Shown one piece after another: positions 35,430 to 43,174 of a stretch of 64,000 nucleotides of DNA. A program made the position numbers and the translations under genes. Position 1 is the first letter of the stretch. The number at the start of each line of letters is the position of its first letter. The notes beneath the pieces are model-generated. The model saw only the letters and a program-made list of their open reading frames with translations, searched no databases and was not told the DNA's origin. This DNA is from Halomonas alkaliantarctica. Lineage in GTDB: Bacteria; Pseudomonadota; Gammaproteobacteria; Pseudomonadales; Halomonadaceae. The stretch is from the NCBI RefSeq assembly GCF_029854215.1, contig NZ_CP122961.1, positions 2,418,001 through 2,482,000 on the forward strand, written 5' to 3'.

Positions 35430-35852
35430 CTAACCGGTGGTCAGCTTTCCAAGCAGCTCGTCAATTTCGTCTTTAAGCTCGCCATCTTCAATTTTATTGG
35501 CGGTGACTTGGGCATTTTTAAGATTACTGATAGCCGCGTCAGTCTGACCCAGCTCAACCTGTAACTTCGCCATGGAGAACGCGATGGATGACATATGGTC
35601 TTTCGAGTTAACAGCGACAGCCTTTTCAAAGGCTTTTTCGTAGACCGCCAGCGCCTCATCCAGCTCTTCCGTGAAGTCAGCCAGCGTTTCCCACTGCTCT
35701 GGATGATCCTTATCGGTATTATCGTTCTCTGTGCAGATCGCTTCCAACTGCGCATAGAGTGCGTCGAAAGCCTCTCTATCCTCTTTATCAGCAGCCTTCA
35801 TGAGTTTTTCAGCGAGCTCGTAAACCGCTTTGTATATTTTGGTGTTAATCAT
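35430..35852 (-). CDS. Small acidic helical protein (TPR-like), unknown function
   Basis: 140 residues, strongly acidic and helical, with a TPR-like pattern (AVYEKAFEKAVAVNSKDHMS, then LQVELGQTDAAISNLKNAQ). No enzyme motif or export signal. A minus-strand TATAAT at 35948-35953 lies about 95 bases upstream and could be its -10. Named function cannot be given. Confidence 0.75.
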   Translation of the reverse strand: MINTKIYKAVYELAEKLMKAADKEDREAFDALYAQLEAICTENDNTDKDHPEQWETLADFTEELDEALAVYEKAFEKAVAVNSKDHMSSIAFSMAKLQVELGQTDAAISNLKNAQVTANKIEDGELKDEIDELLGKLTTG

Positions 35853-36088
35853 GAACGACTACCCTTTTCTTTAGTAAAACCTGTAACAAGCAAAAAACCG
35901 CTTAACCTGAACGTTCACAAAACAGCCACTCCATCGTGGCCGCTGACATTATACCCTTTGAGGATAGCGCTACGGGCGTTCATTTTTCGGTTTTGTAGCA
36001 TGCGTGCTGGTAAAGCGGGCTTGGAGCGTCTATTTCCCTGCAGGGCTTAGTTAATCGTTTCAAAACTGTCAGGATCAGGCCGCCGCTA

Positions 36089-36514
36089 TTAGCAGTAATG
36101 CTCCATGATGAACTCAGATTGTCCCGTTTGCTCATCAATCTGCTCACCTAATGAAATAAAGCCATGCTGCTTATAAAAATTGATACTGGGGGCATTCTGG
36201 TTGTAGACACTGAGCTGCAAACACGACCTTCTGCTCTTGGCATCATCAATCAACACTGACCCTATGCCTTGCCCCTGAAGGCTTGGTGACACAAAAACGG
36301 CTGCCAACGTATTTCCATAGAGGCAGTAAAACCCTGCTATCTGCTCATCAGCTTCATAGACAAAGGTTTCCGATGCAGGGATATAGACATCACGCATTTC
36401 GCTAACTTTGGACTGCCAATATTTTGACCCAGCAAAAGAGTGAGCTTTAATCGAGGCTGAAAGCCAGATATCCAAAATTTGCTCAATATCCGCCTCCCGG
36501 TATTCACGAATCAT
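36089..36514 (-). CDS. GNAT-family N-acetyltransferase
   Basis: 141 residues. MIREYREADIEQILDIWLSAS is a typical GNAT start, and the acetyl-CoA loop is AAVFVSPSLQGQGIGSVLIDDA (Q-x-x-G-x-G/A). The final strand FYKQHGFISLGEQID closes the fold. Likely acetylates a small molecule or protein N-terminus. Confidence 0.92.
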   Translation of the reverse strand: MIREYREADIEQILDIWLSASIKAHSFAGSKYWQSKVSEMRDVYIPASETFVYEADEQIAGFYCLYGNTLAAVFVSPSLQGQGIGSVLIDDAKSRRSCLQLSVYNQNAPSINFYKQHGFISLGEQIDEQTGQSEFIMEHYC

Positions 36515-36719
36515 CTAGACGTTCCTAATGAGGGCCATCGGGGCCAAAGGCGTTATTGAAAGCTGCCTACGCCTGGAATAGGTTTGCACCTGTATAAGGG
36601 CTAGACAGCTTCATGAAATTAGGCGGGACTGCTTTGAATTCCCACTGAAAGCAAAAAGGGATTTTACCAGATTATTCAAAAGATATTTTATGGTGCATAA
36701 AATCTAAATCCAGTACGGC

Positions 36720-36741
36720 TCAGCACCCCGGAGGGTGCTGA
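36720..36741. terminator. Hairpin at the end of the VOC gene
   Basis: Perfect 9-bp stem TCAGCACCC/GGGTGCTGA with tetraloop CGGA, 8 bases after the VOC gene stop on the minus strand. No clear T tract follows on the minus strand, so strength is uncertain. The loop (TCCG on the minus strand) is the same as in the terminator at 3715-3741. Confidence 0.6.
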
Positions 36742-36748
36742 ACTTATT

Positions 36749-37174
36749 TTACTGCGCATCTTGATTTAAATTCCGCTCGGCCGGGATGTCACTTAGGTAC
36801 TCGACAAACTCCACCTCAAACCCAGCCGGATCGACAAAATAGACATTTTTGCGAAACGGCTCTTTAGCGCCGGGTTTGGCAATGGCATAGCCAGCGTTAT
36901 TTAACCTGGCCACCACGGCATCGAGGTTATCGGTCACATAGGCAAAATGGGCCAGCCCAACGCTATGGCCTTTAAGGTCGCGGTTCGCCCCTTCGCCGTG
37001 ATCGCTTAACGCCAGGTAATGTTCATCGTCACCAAAGTGCACCCATTTGCGGGGTTTGCCATACCACTCGCCATGGCCTTCATCCCTTACCCGCCAATGC
37101 GGGAATACGGCGCGGTAAAAATCCAGCATGGCATCCATATCATCAACGACCAGATTAACGTGTTCCAAGTACAT
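36749..37174 (-). CDS. VOC-family (glyoxalase/dioxygenase fold) protein, SoxR target
   Basis: 141 residues: YLEHVNLVVDDMDAMLDFYR, VHFGDDEHYLALSD, and NVYFVDPAGFEVEFVEYLSD are the paired beta-alpha-beta-beta-beta modules of the vicinal oxygen chelate family; His, His/Asp and Glu ligands fit a glyoxalase-like metal site. AGGAG precedes the ATG. Its promoter carries a SoxR box in a 19-bp spacer, so it is predicted to be induced by redox-cycling drugs. It may detoxify an electrophile. Confidence 0.88.
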   Translation of the reverse strand: MYLEHVNLVVDDMDAMLDFYRAVFPHWRVRDEGHGEWYGKPRKWVHFGDDEHYLALSDHGEGANRDLKGHSVGLAHFAYVTDNLDAVVARLNNAGYAIAKPGAKEPFRKNVYFVDPAGFEVEFVEYLSDIPAERNLNQDAQ

Positions 37175-37203
37175 AAGAGTCTCCTTGCGTTAAGTGAAAT
37201 GGC

Positions 37204-37234
37204 AGGATAAAACCTCAACTTAACTTGAGGTAAA
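37204..37234 (-). promoter_or_regulatory. SoxR-type promoter of the VOC gene
   Basis: On the minus strand TTTACC (-35), a 19-bp spacer and TATCCT (-10). The overlong spacer containing the SoxR box is the hallmark of MerR-family-activated promoters. It ends 30 bases before the VOC start codon. Confidence 0.8.
37213..37230. promoter_or_regulatory. SoxR box
   Basis: CCTCAACTTAACTTGAGG differs from the known SoxR box CCTCAAGTTAACTTGAGG at one central base. It lies between the divergent VOC and soxR genes. Confidence 0.88.
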
Positions 37235-37278
37235 GCTGTTTTTGGAGAAAAATGGCAAAAAAGATTCAGGAGTGCGTG

Positions 37279-37743
37279 ATGGCAGAGGCAATTTGGAGTG
37301 TTGGCAAGGTGGCAAAGCGCTGCGGCATTAACGTCAGTACCTTGCACTTTTATGAGCAGCAAGGTCTGATCCAAAGCTGGCGCAATGCGGGCAACCAACG
37401 CCGCTATAAGCCAGAAGTGCTAAGGCGTATTTCGGTGATCAAAGCAGCGCAGAAAGTCGGCGTCAGCCTGGAGGAGATCAAACGGGCTTTTGAATCACTG
37501 CCCAATAACCGCACGCCGACGGTGGAAGACTGGCAACAGCTTTCCAAAAACTGGCAGCAAATGCTGGACGGCCGTATTGCTTATCTGCAAAAGCTGCGCG
37601 ATAACTTGACTGGCTGTATCGGCTGCGGCTGTTTGAGCATGACCAATTGCCCACTCTATAACCCGAATGACCAGTTAGCAGAGATCGGTAGCGGGCCGGT
37701 GCTTTTGGATCAGGCGGAGCAGCGGGCAGGGGTGGATCGATAG
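37279..37743 (+). CDS. soxR: Redox-sensing MerR-family regulator SoxR
   Basis: 154 residues. The N-terminal MerR HTH (WSVGKVAKRCGINVSTLHFYE) and dimer helix are followed by the [2Fe-2S] cluster motif C-x2-C-x-C-x5-C in GCIGCGCLSMTNC (about residues 113-124). This is diagnostic of SoxR, which is oxidised by redox-active compounds and superoxide. ATG 37279 is preferred over 37252 because AGGAG lies 7 bases upstream. The box upstream suggests control of the divergent VOC gene and of itself. Confidence 0.95.
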   Translation: MAEAIWSVGKVAKRCGINVSTLHFYEQQGLIQSWRNAGNQRRYKPEVLRRISVIKAAQKVGVSLEEIKRAFESLPNNRTPTVEDWQQLSKNWQQMLDGRIAYLQKLRDNLTGCIGCGCLSMTNCPLYNPNDQLAEIGSGPVLLDQAEQRAGVDR

Positions 37744-37963
37744 ACCGGTTACCGTGCATATTATATTCAATTCACTATTTCTTTTTCATAACATGCTGTT
37801 TAGTAACCCTGGAACCCAAGTTAAAGACTCAACACTCAAATTAAATAAGCAAAAAACCACTTACTATTAATTTTATGAATGCCTTTAATTTCATTATATA
37901 AGCCACCATTCAGGGCCATCAAGCTAATTGCACTAATCGAGCAATGAACGGCTGCTTTTACGC

Positions 37964-37969
37964 TATAAT
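37964..37969 (+). promoter_or_regulatory. -10 element of the RhlE-type helicase gene
   Basis: A consensus TATAAT 52 bases before the ATG, with no clear -35 hexamer. The 277-base upstream gap is AT-rich and otherwise shows nothing. Confidence 0.5.
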
Positions 37970-38020
37970 GCGTCATCTTTTCTTTTCGACGCACCTTACG
38001 ACCATCTGTCAGAGCGCCTT

Positions 38021-39217
38021 ATGCCCTTTTCAAAACTAGGATTATCCCCTCCTCTTGTTCAAGCGATTACCGAACTAGGTTACCAAACGCCAACGCCCAT
38101 CCAGGAACAAGCGATTCCTGCCATTCTTTCGGGTAAGGACTTAATCGCCACCGCCCAAACAGGCACGGGCAAAACCGCTGCCTTTGTTCTGCCTCTGCTA
38201 GAACGGTTCAGCAACGCGGGAACGTTACGCGGCAAGCGCATACGGGCGCTAATTCTCGTACCGACTCGTGAGTTAGCGGTTCAGGTCGAAGCCAGTGTGG
38301 CTCAATACGCCAAGCACACGCACCTAACCTCGATGGCGATGTATGGCGGTGTGGATACCGAAACTCAAAAAGAGCGCCTAATCGCAGGGGTGGATATTCT
38401 GGTCGCCACGCCGGGCAGATTGCTTGATTTGGCCCATCAGCGTGCGCTGCACTTTGATGAACTTAAAGTCATGGTGCTGGACGAAGCGGACAGAATGGTC
38501 GACATGGGTTTTGCCGACGATATCCATAAAATCATAGAGCGCCTACCTGAAAACCGTCAGAACCTACTGTTTTCGGCCACCATCACAGACGACGTTCGTG
38601 CCCTTGCCTACGATTTTTCAGATAGCAAGATGACCGATCTGGCGGCTGAAATATCGATCACCCCCAACATCCGTGCCGCCGCTAATGTCAAACAGTGGCT
38701 CATCACCGTCGACAAAGACACTAAGTCCGCCCTGTTGAGCCACTTAATTAATGAGCAAAAGTGGGATCAGGCGCTTATTTTTACCGAGAAAAAACACAAT
38801 GCGGCCAAGCTTGTTGCTCAGCTGGAAAAACGCGGCATCACAGCGGACTCTATCCATGGCGATAGAAGCCAAGCCATGCGCGAAAAGATTTTGGCTCAGT
38901 TCAAATCTGGCGAGCTAAAATACTTGGTTGCTACGGGGGTTGCCGCGCGCGGTTTGGATATTGATGAACTGAGTCGTGTGGTGAATTACGATTTACCTTT
39001 TCAGCCAGAAGAATACATCCACCGCATTGGCCGAACCGGCCGCGCGGGTGCCTCGGGGGAAGCCATCTCTTTAGTCGACATGAGTGACTTTAAAAATCTA
39101 TGCGCTATTGAAAGACGCTTAAAAAGCATTATTGAGCGCAAAGAGATTGCAGGCTTTTCGGTTCGAAAAGCAGTACCCGAGTCAAACTTAAACTATAATA
39201 AACAAAGTAATCGTTAA
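38021..39217 (+). CDS. rhlE: DEAD-box ATP-dependent RNA helicase (RhlE type)
   Basis: 398 residues with all helicase motifs: Q motif TPTPIQEQAIP, I ATAQTGTGKTAA, Ia PTRELAVQ, Ib TPGRLLDL, II VLDEADRM, III FSATI, IV LIFTEKK, V ATGVAARGLDID, VI HRIGRTGRAG. The short basic C-terminal tail and the LGLSPPLVQAITELGY start match RhlE. It unwinds short RNA duplexes in ribosome maturation and mRNA decay. Convergent with a Rho paralogue, sharing a terminator. Confidence 0.93.
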   Translation: MPFSKLGLSPPLVQAITELGYQTPTPIQEQAIPAILSGKDLIATAQTGTGKTAAFVLPLLERFSNAGTLRGKRIRALILVPTRELAVQVEASVAQYAKHTHLTSMAMYGGVDTETQKERLIAGVDILVATPGRLLDLAHQRALHFDELKVMVLDEADRMVDMGFADDIHKIIERLPENRQNLLFSATITDDVRALAYDFSDSKMTDLAAEISITPNIRAAANVKQWLITVDKDTKSALLSHLINEQKWDQALIFTEKKHNAAKLVAQLEKRGITADSIHGDRSQAMREKILAQFKSGELKYLVATGVAARGLDIDELSRVVNYDLPFQPEEYIHRIGRTGRAGASGEAISLVDMSDFKNLCAIERRLKSIIERKEIAGFSVRKAVPESNLNYNKQSNR

Positions 39218-39229
39218 ACCTTACCCAAC

Positions 39230-39270
39230 AAGCTCACCTCCCTGTATTCTTAAAAACCAAAGGTGAGCTT
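39230..39270. terminator. Bidirectional terminator between helicase and Rho-like gene
   Basis: Perfect 10-bp repeat AAGCTCACCT (39230-39239) and AGGTGAGCTT (39261-39270) with a 21-base loop, followed on the plus strand by CTTTATTATA. It lies 13 bases after the helicase stop and 17 bases from the convergent gene's stop. Confidence 0.65.
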
Positions 39271-39286
39271 CTTTATTATAGGTATT

Positions 39287-40243
39287 TCACGAATCCGGCA
39301 CAAACGCATCCAATAACTCGGCGTTAGTGGGATACTTATCCAATAACGCAAACAACTTCTGGGCGCCTTCTACTGGCTTAAGCGCTGTCAAACCTCTACG
39401 CAATGTCCTTACCTTTTCAATATCTTTTGCATCAATCAAAAGCTCTTCGCGACGGGTACTGCTTTTGGCAATATCTATCGCAGGGAAAATCCGTTGATTG
39501 GCCACATCCCGGGATAACACGAGTTCCATATTGCCCGTGCCTTTGAACTCCTCGAAAATCACCTGATCCATACGGCTTCCCGTATCCACCAGCACGGTGG
39601 CCAGAATGGTGAGCGATCCGCCGTTTTCGATCTTTCTCGCAGCGCCAAACAGTTTTCGGGGTATTTCCATCGCGCGAGAATCCAGCCCACCCGACATAGT
39701 GCGCCCATTGCCGCGCTGCTCGGCATTATGAACCCGCGAGAGTCTGGTAAGAGAATCGATCACAATCATCACATTATGACCTTCGCCTGCTTGCTTACGC
39801 GCCGTCTCAAGGAGCTTATCGGCCATACTTACATGATGTGTGTAGCTTTCATCTGAAGACGATGCATGGACTTCTGCCGACACACTGCGCTTAAAATCGG
39901 TCACTTCTTCCGGGCGCTCATCAATAAGCAAGGCATACAGCTTTATGTCAGGATTAGCTTCCGCTACAGCCTGACAGATATGTTTTAACATCGTCGTTTT
40001 GCCAGAGCCCGGCGGCGCAACAATCAACCCACGTTGGCCCATCCCAATGGGCGTAATCAAATCCATCGCTCGCACAGTACGCTGATTAGAACCAGGCTCT
40101 AAATAGATGCGTGGGGAAGGATGAATAGCGACGCCATTTAAAAAACGTTTTTCGGGATCATTAGGGAATTGATCTTCAATTTCTTCGGCGGGGTTGGCAT
40201 CTGTCTCTCTTTTCGCCTTCAAACTTAGTATTTTTCTCGTCAT
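39287..40243 (-). CDS. Truncated Rho paralogue lacking the RNA-binding domain
   Basis: 318 residues, versus 419 for E. coli Rho. Residues 33-318 align with the Rho motor domain: PIGMGQRGLIVAPPGSGKTT (Walker A, Lys82), the LLIDERPEEVTDF segment, Walker B VMIVIDSLTRLSR (Asp163), TMSGGLDSRAM and EEFKGTGNMELVLSR. The N-terminal helix bundle and OB-fold that bind rut RNA are missing; only about 32 unrelated polar residues precede the motor. Walker A reads PPGSGKT rather than the E. coli PPKAGKT. The motor looks intact, so it may form hexamers with other specificity or modulate full Rho. I do not know a characterised equivalent. Confidence 0.9.
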   Translation of the reverse strand: MTRKILSLKAKRETDANPAEEIEDQFPNDPEKRFLNGVAIHPSPRIYLEPGSNQRTVRAMDLITPIGMGQRGLIVAPPGSGKTTMLKHICQAVAEANPDIKLYALLIDERPEEVTDFKRSVSAEVHASSSDESYTHHVSMADKLLETARKQAGEGHNVMIVIDSLTRLSRVHNAEQRGNGRTMSGGLDSRAMEIPRKLFGAARKIENGGSLTILATVLVDTGSRMDQVIFEEFKGTGNMELVLSRDVANQRIFPAIDIAKSSTRREELLIDAKDIEKVRTLRRGLTALKPVEGAQKLFALLDKYPTNAELLDAFVPDS

Positions 40244-40261
40244 ATTATTGATGGATCGCCT

Positions 40262-40540
40262 TGAATAAACTGAATTTATAGAATACTGAATCTATGAAAT
40301 AGCTGCATCATAGACTGCCGATTAGTCGCATTGTTGCGGTACTTGGCATGGAAAACGGTTAAGTCTAATTTGGGCTCAATCAGATGATTAGTCGTTGATC
40401 TCCACCATGGCGTTCTGATCGTGGTTATAGGGTTTGAAGCGCGGCATGGTGAACACTCCTCATCTATTTTCTTTGATCCTACCAAAGCGTAGCTGTCTAC
40501 AGAGTTTTTTTCTACAGCCTCAACGCTCAAACCAAGTGTA
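40262..40540 (-). mobile_element. IS relic A: decayed transposase N-terminus (IS1182-like)
   Basis: From the ATG at 40447 (minus strand) the frame reads MPRFKPYNHDQNAMV, the usual start of IS1182-like transposases, then hits a stop; in another frame HLIEPKLDLTVFHAKYRNNAT continues it. Part of the coding region is deleted between. About 90 bases upstream of the ATG match relic B (GTTGAGGCTGTAG and CTACCAAAGC... on the plus strand). Only the 5' end of the element remains. Confidence 0.7.
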
Positions 40541-40561
40541 CACAAAAAGATACTTGGAATT

Positions 40562-41496
40562 TTATGTCAAATTTTCATTTAGTCTTCCAAACCCACTTTC
40601 CATTAACAATTGTGAAAGATCCTGTTTGGATAAATTTAATTCTAATGCTCGTTTCAAAGACTTCCTCACGAGTTCTTTCATTTTCAACACGTCATTTTAT
40701 TTATTTTTTTACGATCTCCTGTATGCACTAGTGCCGAGCGTTTATCATATAGTTCTCTTGCCACCTTGAATATCTCGCGAGAACTTTCTCTATCTTCACC
40801 TAAAAGCACTGCACAACCCCTTGAAACTCTAAGCCGAAGCTCGGTCTTACCATCATTAAGCAAGGCTTCTAAAGAAATCATTAGGGACAGAAATTCAAAT
40901 TCTATATGAGGCACATGATAAGATTGCTCAAAATTTGATAGGGAAAATTCTAAATATTTCGGCAATTTACCTATAAGCTGGGATGATAGATATTCATTAA
41001 CCAACGGAACTTCGTTCTGATTCAGACTAAACAAACGATTTTCACAAAATAGAGTATTTTCCATTGAGCTGAACATTTCCAACTCATCATCTTCATCTGT
41101 ATAATAAAATTCTATACTTATCCGAATGGACCCCTCTTTAAAAAGTCTTAACTTATTAATTCTATCACCTAAGTATTTCGAAATCTGTCCATGAAACTTA
41201 TGCTGCATTTCCCAATATGGCATATGCGCTTCAATATCAGCAGGATCCCCTTGAAACTCAGGATAATCATCTAAATTTTTCTTTATTATATAAACATACT
41301 CAGGGCGATAATATGACCCAAATGGAACACATCCCCATTCATGATCTAATTTTGACCATACATCCGCAGTTATGAAACTCCCCTCACACATATCTGCAAA
41401 ATCAACCATGGTCATTTCTTCAATAACAAATCCATCACCAAGGTCAATCCCGAGGATAGAGCTATCTACGTTGCCAAGTAAAGCCAGATATTTCAT
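40562..41496 (-). pseudogene. HEPN (ApeA-like) domain protein with a one-base frameshift near the 3' end
   Basis: The uninterrupted frame (40684-41496, 270 residues) ends soon after a HEPN-type motif RSALVH (R-x4-H) in YDKRSALVHTGD. One extra A in the A-run at 40695-40698 would join it to a 44-residue helical extension (VLKMKELVRKSLKRALELN) that ends at 40562, as expected for an ApeA-type HEPN C-terminus. HEPN domains of this type are RNA-cutting or RNA-binding and occur in anti-phage proteins. The N-terminal part (about 230 residues) is not recognised. The gene is very AT-rich compared with the core genes. Frameshift may be real decay or an error. Confidence 0.65.
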
Positions 41497-41510
41497 TAAT
41501 TTACCTTATT

Positions 41511-41577
41511 GCCATAACGCTCGCATTAAGTCTGTGGTTTGACGACGCAAAGCGGCGGCAAATACGTCGACTGGAGG
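41511..41577 (-). repeat. attC-like site upstream of the HEPN gene
   Basis: On the minus strand the segment ends in GCGAGCGTTATGGC, like the R' end (GTTRRRY) of an integron attC site, and has an inner stem CGACG/CGTCG around TTTGCCGCCGC. The gene starts 15 bases later, as in a cassette. The other end is lost into IS relic B, so this is a partial site. Confidence 0.4.
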
Positions 41578-41621
41578 GTATATTCTGGCAGCTTAGGGAG
41601 GCATAGCTACCGCTATTTTCT

Positions 41622-41917
41622 TCTTTATAGATGAGATAACCTTAAGCAAGGTAGCTGGATCATAGTGCACCGACTAGTCGCGTCGCTTCGGTGCTTTGGA
41701 ATGGAAATCATCGAAACCGACAAGTCGAGCTTGTGCTCAATCATAAAGTGCACGGCGTGTTCAAAAGTGCCTGGCTGAAGCTGATCTTGGTAGTTGATCA
41801 CCAACATGGTGTTCTGATCTTAATTCTAAGCTTTGAAGCGCGGCATGCTGACCACTCTTCGCCTGTTTTCCAGAGCATACCAAAGCAGCTGTCAGTGGGG
41901 TTTTACTACAGCCTCAA
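41622..41917 (-). mobile_element. IS relic B: decayed transposase N-terminus (IS1182-like)
   Basis: Starts at ATG 41846 (minus strand) as MPRFKA followed by two in-frame stops, then INYQDQLQPGTFEHAVHFMIEHKLDLSV, a clear IS1182-type transposase segment, then decays. It is homologous to relic A but keeps the part deleted there. The rest of the transposase is missing. Both relics share the same upstream boundary GCGTTGAGGCTGTAG. Confidence 0.75.
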
Positions 41918-42010
41918 CGCCATGGTTCAGGCGCGTTTGAGGCGGTGCTTGCGTTTTCGAAAGCAAAGGTGCGCCGCGGGCCAAATGTCGCCTGCAACAA
42001 CTTGTTATAC
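41911..42010 (-). repeat. attC-like site after the 42005 gene
   Basis: On the minus strand: GTATAAC (R''-like, contains the gene's TAA stop), AAGTTGTTGCAGGCGAC, a GC-rich centre, CGCCTGAACCATGGC and GTTGAGGC (R'-like). CAGGCG/CGCCTG form the main stem. Overlap of a stop codon with R'' is typical for gene cassettes. R'' and R' do not pair perfectly. Confidence 0.45.
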
Positions 42011-42619
42011 GTTTTCGTCAACCCAACTCTCCATGCTTTCCAATAGCTCCGGAACCGGGAGTCTTTCGATGTCTCTTTTGGAAAACCCCCTTGCGGTGAG
42101 CGCATCGTAGTTGTCGCCCATGAAAACGTTGAATGAATCCCAGATGCGGCTAGCTCCATCCGCGCCAAGCCCACATGTTGAGCTGAGCCAATTACGAACC
42201 TCGACGACAACGTCTTCAGGAATGTTTTGATGATTCGCAACGTCAGAATTCGACAAATCAGAAATTGCTGCTTGGTATTTATATCTTTCCCCGACAAGAA
42301 TTAGGCATTTCTTTTGCTCGTGTTCCCCGCCTTTGAACAGGCGACACCCAACGTCAATTCCCAGCTCAAACGGCATGTTTAGGCGAAATACTTCTCCTTT
42401 CTTTGTGGCTTTGATGCGTGAGAGGTCATGTATTGCGTACTTTGACTCTTGTATGAGCTCGACGATCTTGGCAATGCGAGCTTCTCCGGAGTCTATCCGC
42501 TCAGTTGCAATTCTCGGCTTCAACCCGAGATAGATGATGGTGAATAGTAGTGGCCGAAGCAGCGGATAAAAAGGTTCGTCAAATGGGCAGTTAACGAACA
42601 CGTTTTGATCGAATGCCAC
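42005..42619 (-). CDS. Conserved protein with NVFVNCPFD N-terminus, unknown function
   Basis: 204 residues. The pattern NVFVNCPFDEPFYPLL, then GLKPRIATER, ISEARIAKIVELI-like, KYAIHDLSR and FRLNMPFELGIDVG is a recurring family in bacterial genomic islands; its beta-alpha layout with an early Asp and a later Glu recalls nucleoside deoxyribosyltransferase/TIR-like folds, but I cannot assign a reaction. It starts 5 bases after the DUF2188 gene and ends inside an attC-like site, so the two genes look like one mobile cassette. Function as a stress or defence effector is conceivable but unproven. Confidence 0.75.
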   Translation of the reverse strand: MAFDQNVFVNCPFDEPFYPLLRPLLFTIIYLGLKPRIATERIDSGEARIAKIVELIQESKYAIHDLSRIKATKKGEVFRLNMPFELGIDVGCRLFKGGEHEQKKCLILVGERYKYQAAISDLSNSDVANHQNIPEDVVVEVRNWLSSTCGLGADGASRIWDSFNVFMGDNYDALTARGFSKRDIERLPVPELLESMESWVDENV

Positions 42620-42624
42620 CTTAA

Positions 42625-42858
42625 CTATTTCTTATCTCGCGGAGGAAACGGATCGATCCCATAGCTCCGACGTTCTTTGATGGTTCCATCTTTTCCGTGG
42701 ACATAAAGTTCACCATGTGTTTTTTTTGCAGCGTCACGTGCATATTTCACAGCATCGGCTTGGCTCTCAAAGACCTTTCCTGCGCGGGTTTTCCCTGCTG
42801 TTTTGACGGCCCAACCACCTCTTTGGCGGGGGACGACATGTTTGCCCTTAGTTTTCAT
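42625..42858 (-). CDS. DUF2188 small protein
   Basis: 77 residues, basic: HVVPRQRGGWAVKTAGKTRA, then ADAVKYARDAAKKTHGELYVHGKDG, ending in a DPFPPRDKK tail. This is the DUF2188 fold, a short beta-alpha-beta module of unknown function. GGAGG precedes the ATG. It is the first gene of a two-gene operon with the 42005 gene, and a palindrome overlaps its probable promoter. Confidence 0.88.
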   Translation of the reverse strand: MKTKGKHVVPRQRGGWAVKTAGKTRAGKVFESQADAVKYARDAAKKTHGELYVHGKDGTIKERRSYGIDPFPPRDKK

Positions 42859-43174
42859 GGGGAGGTCACTCCTGACTCATAAAACGTATAATAGTGATTA
42901 TACACCCAACTGCATAACTTCAATGAAAGTGCCTTCGCGTTTATCGATGTTATCTAGCTCGCCACATTTACGTAACTCATTGTTTTAAAAACCAACATCC
43001 CAACCACTAGGCAGCATACCCAATATTTGCGTGCCCGCTCGTTTTTCTATATTCATATCACTCTATTCATAAAATTGGCTTAGGTCACGCATTGGGAAGA
43101 TAGAATTTGGGAGTGAGGTTTTGATGGAGTGCGAGGCGGAAGAAGAAGACCTTTCATAAGCAATTGTTTCCGTT
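42859..43174. other. AT-rich gap upstream of the DUF2188 gene
   Basis: Apart from the operator/promoter at 42886-42903 no gene or RNA was recognised. Much of 42900-43080 is AT-rich, and 43110-43170 is a purine-rich stretch. No coding frame of credible length. Confidence 0.4.
42886..42903. promoter_or_regulatory. Palindrome overlapping the -10 of the DUF2188 operon
   Basis: GTATAAT-AGTG-ATTATAC is a perfect 7-bp inverted repeat and places TATAAT on both strands. On the minus strand the -10 (42897-42902) is 39 bases before the DUF2188 start. It suits an operator for autoregulation or a divergent promoter. Confidence 0.5.

Noticed and set aside
40684..40710. Programmed -1 frameshift at the A7 run of the HEPN gene
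   Set aside because: A slip at the A7 run leads at once to a TAA stop; only a change in the later A4 run restores the extension, so programmed slippage is unlikely.
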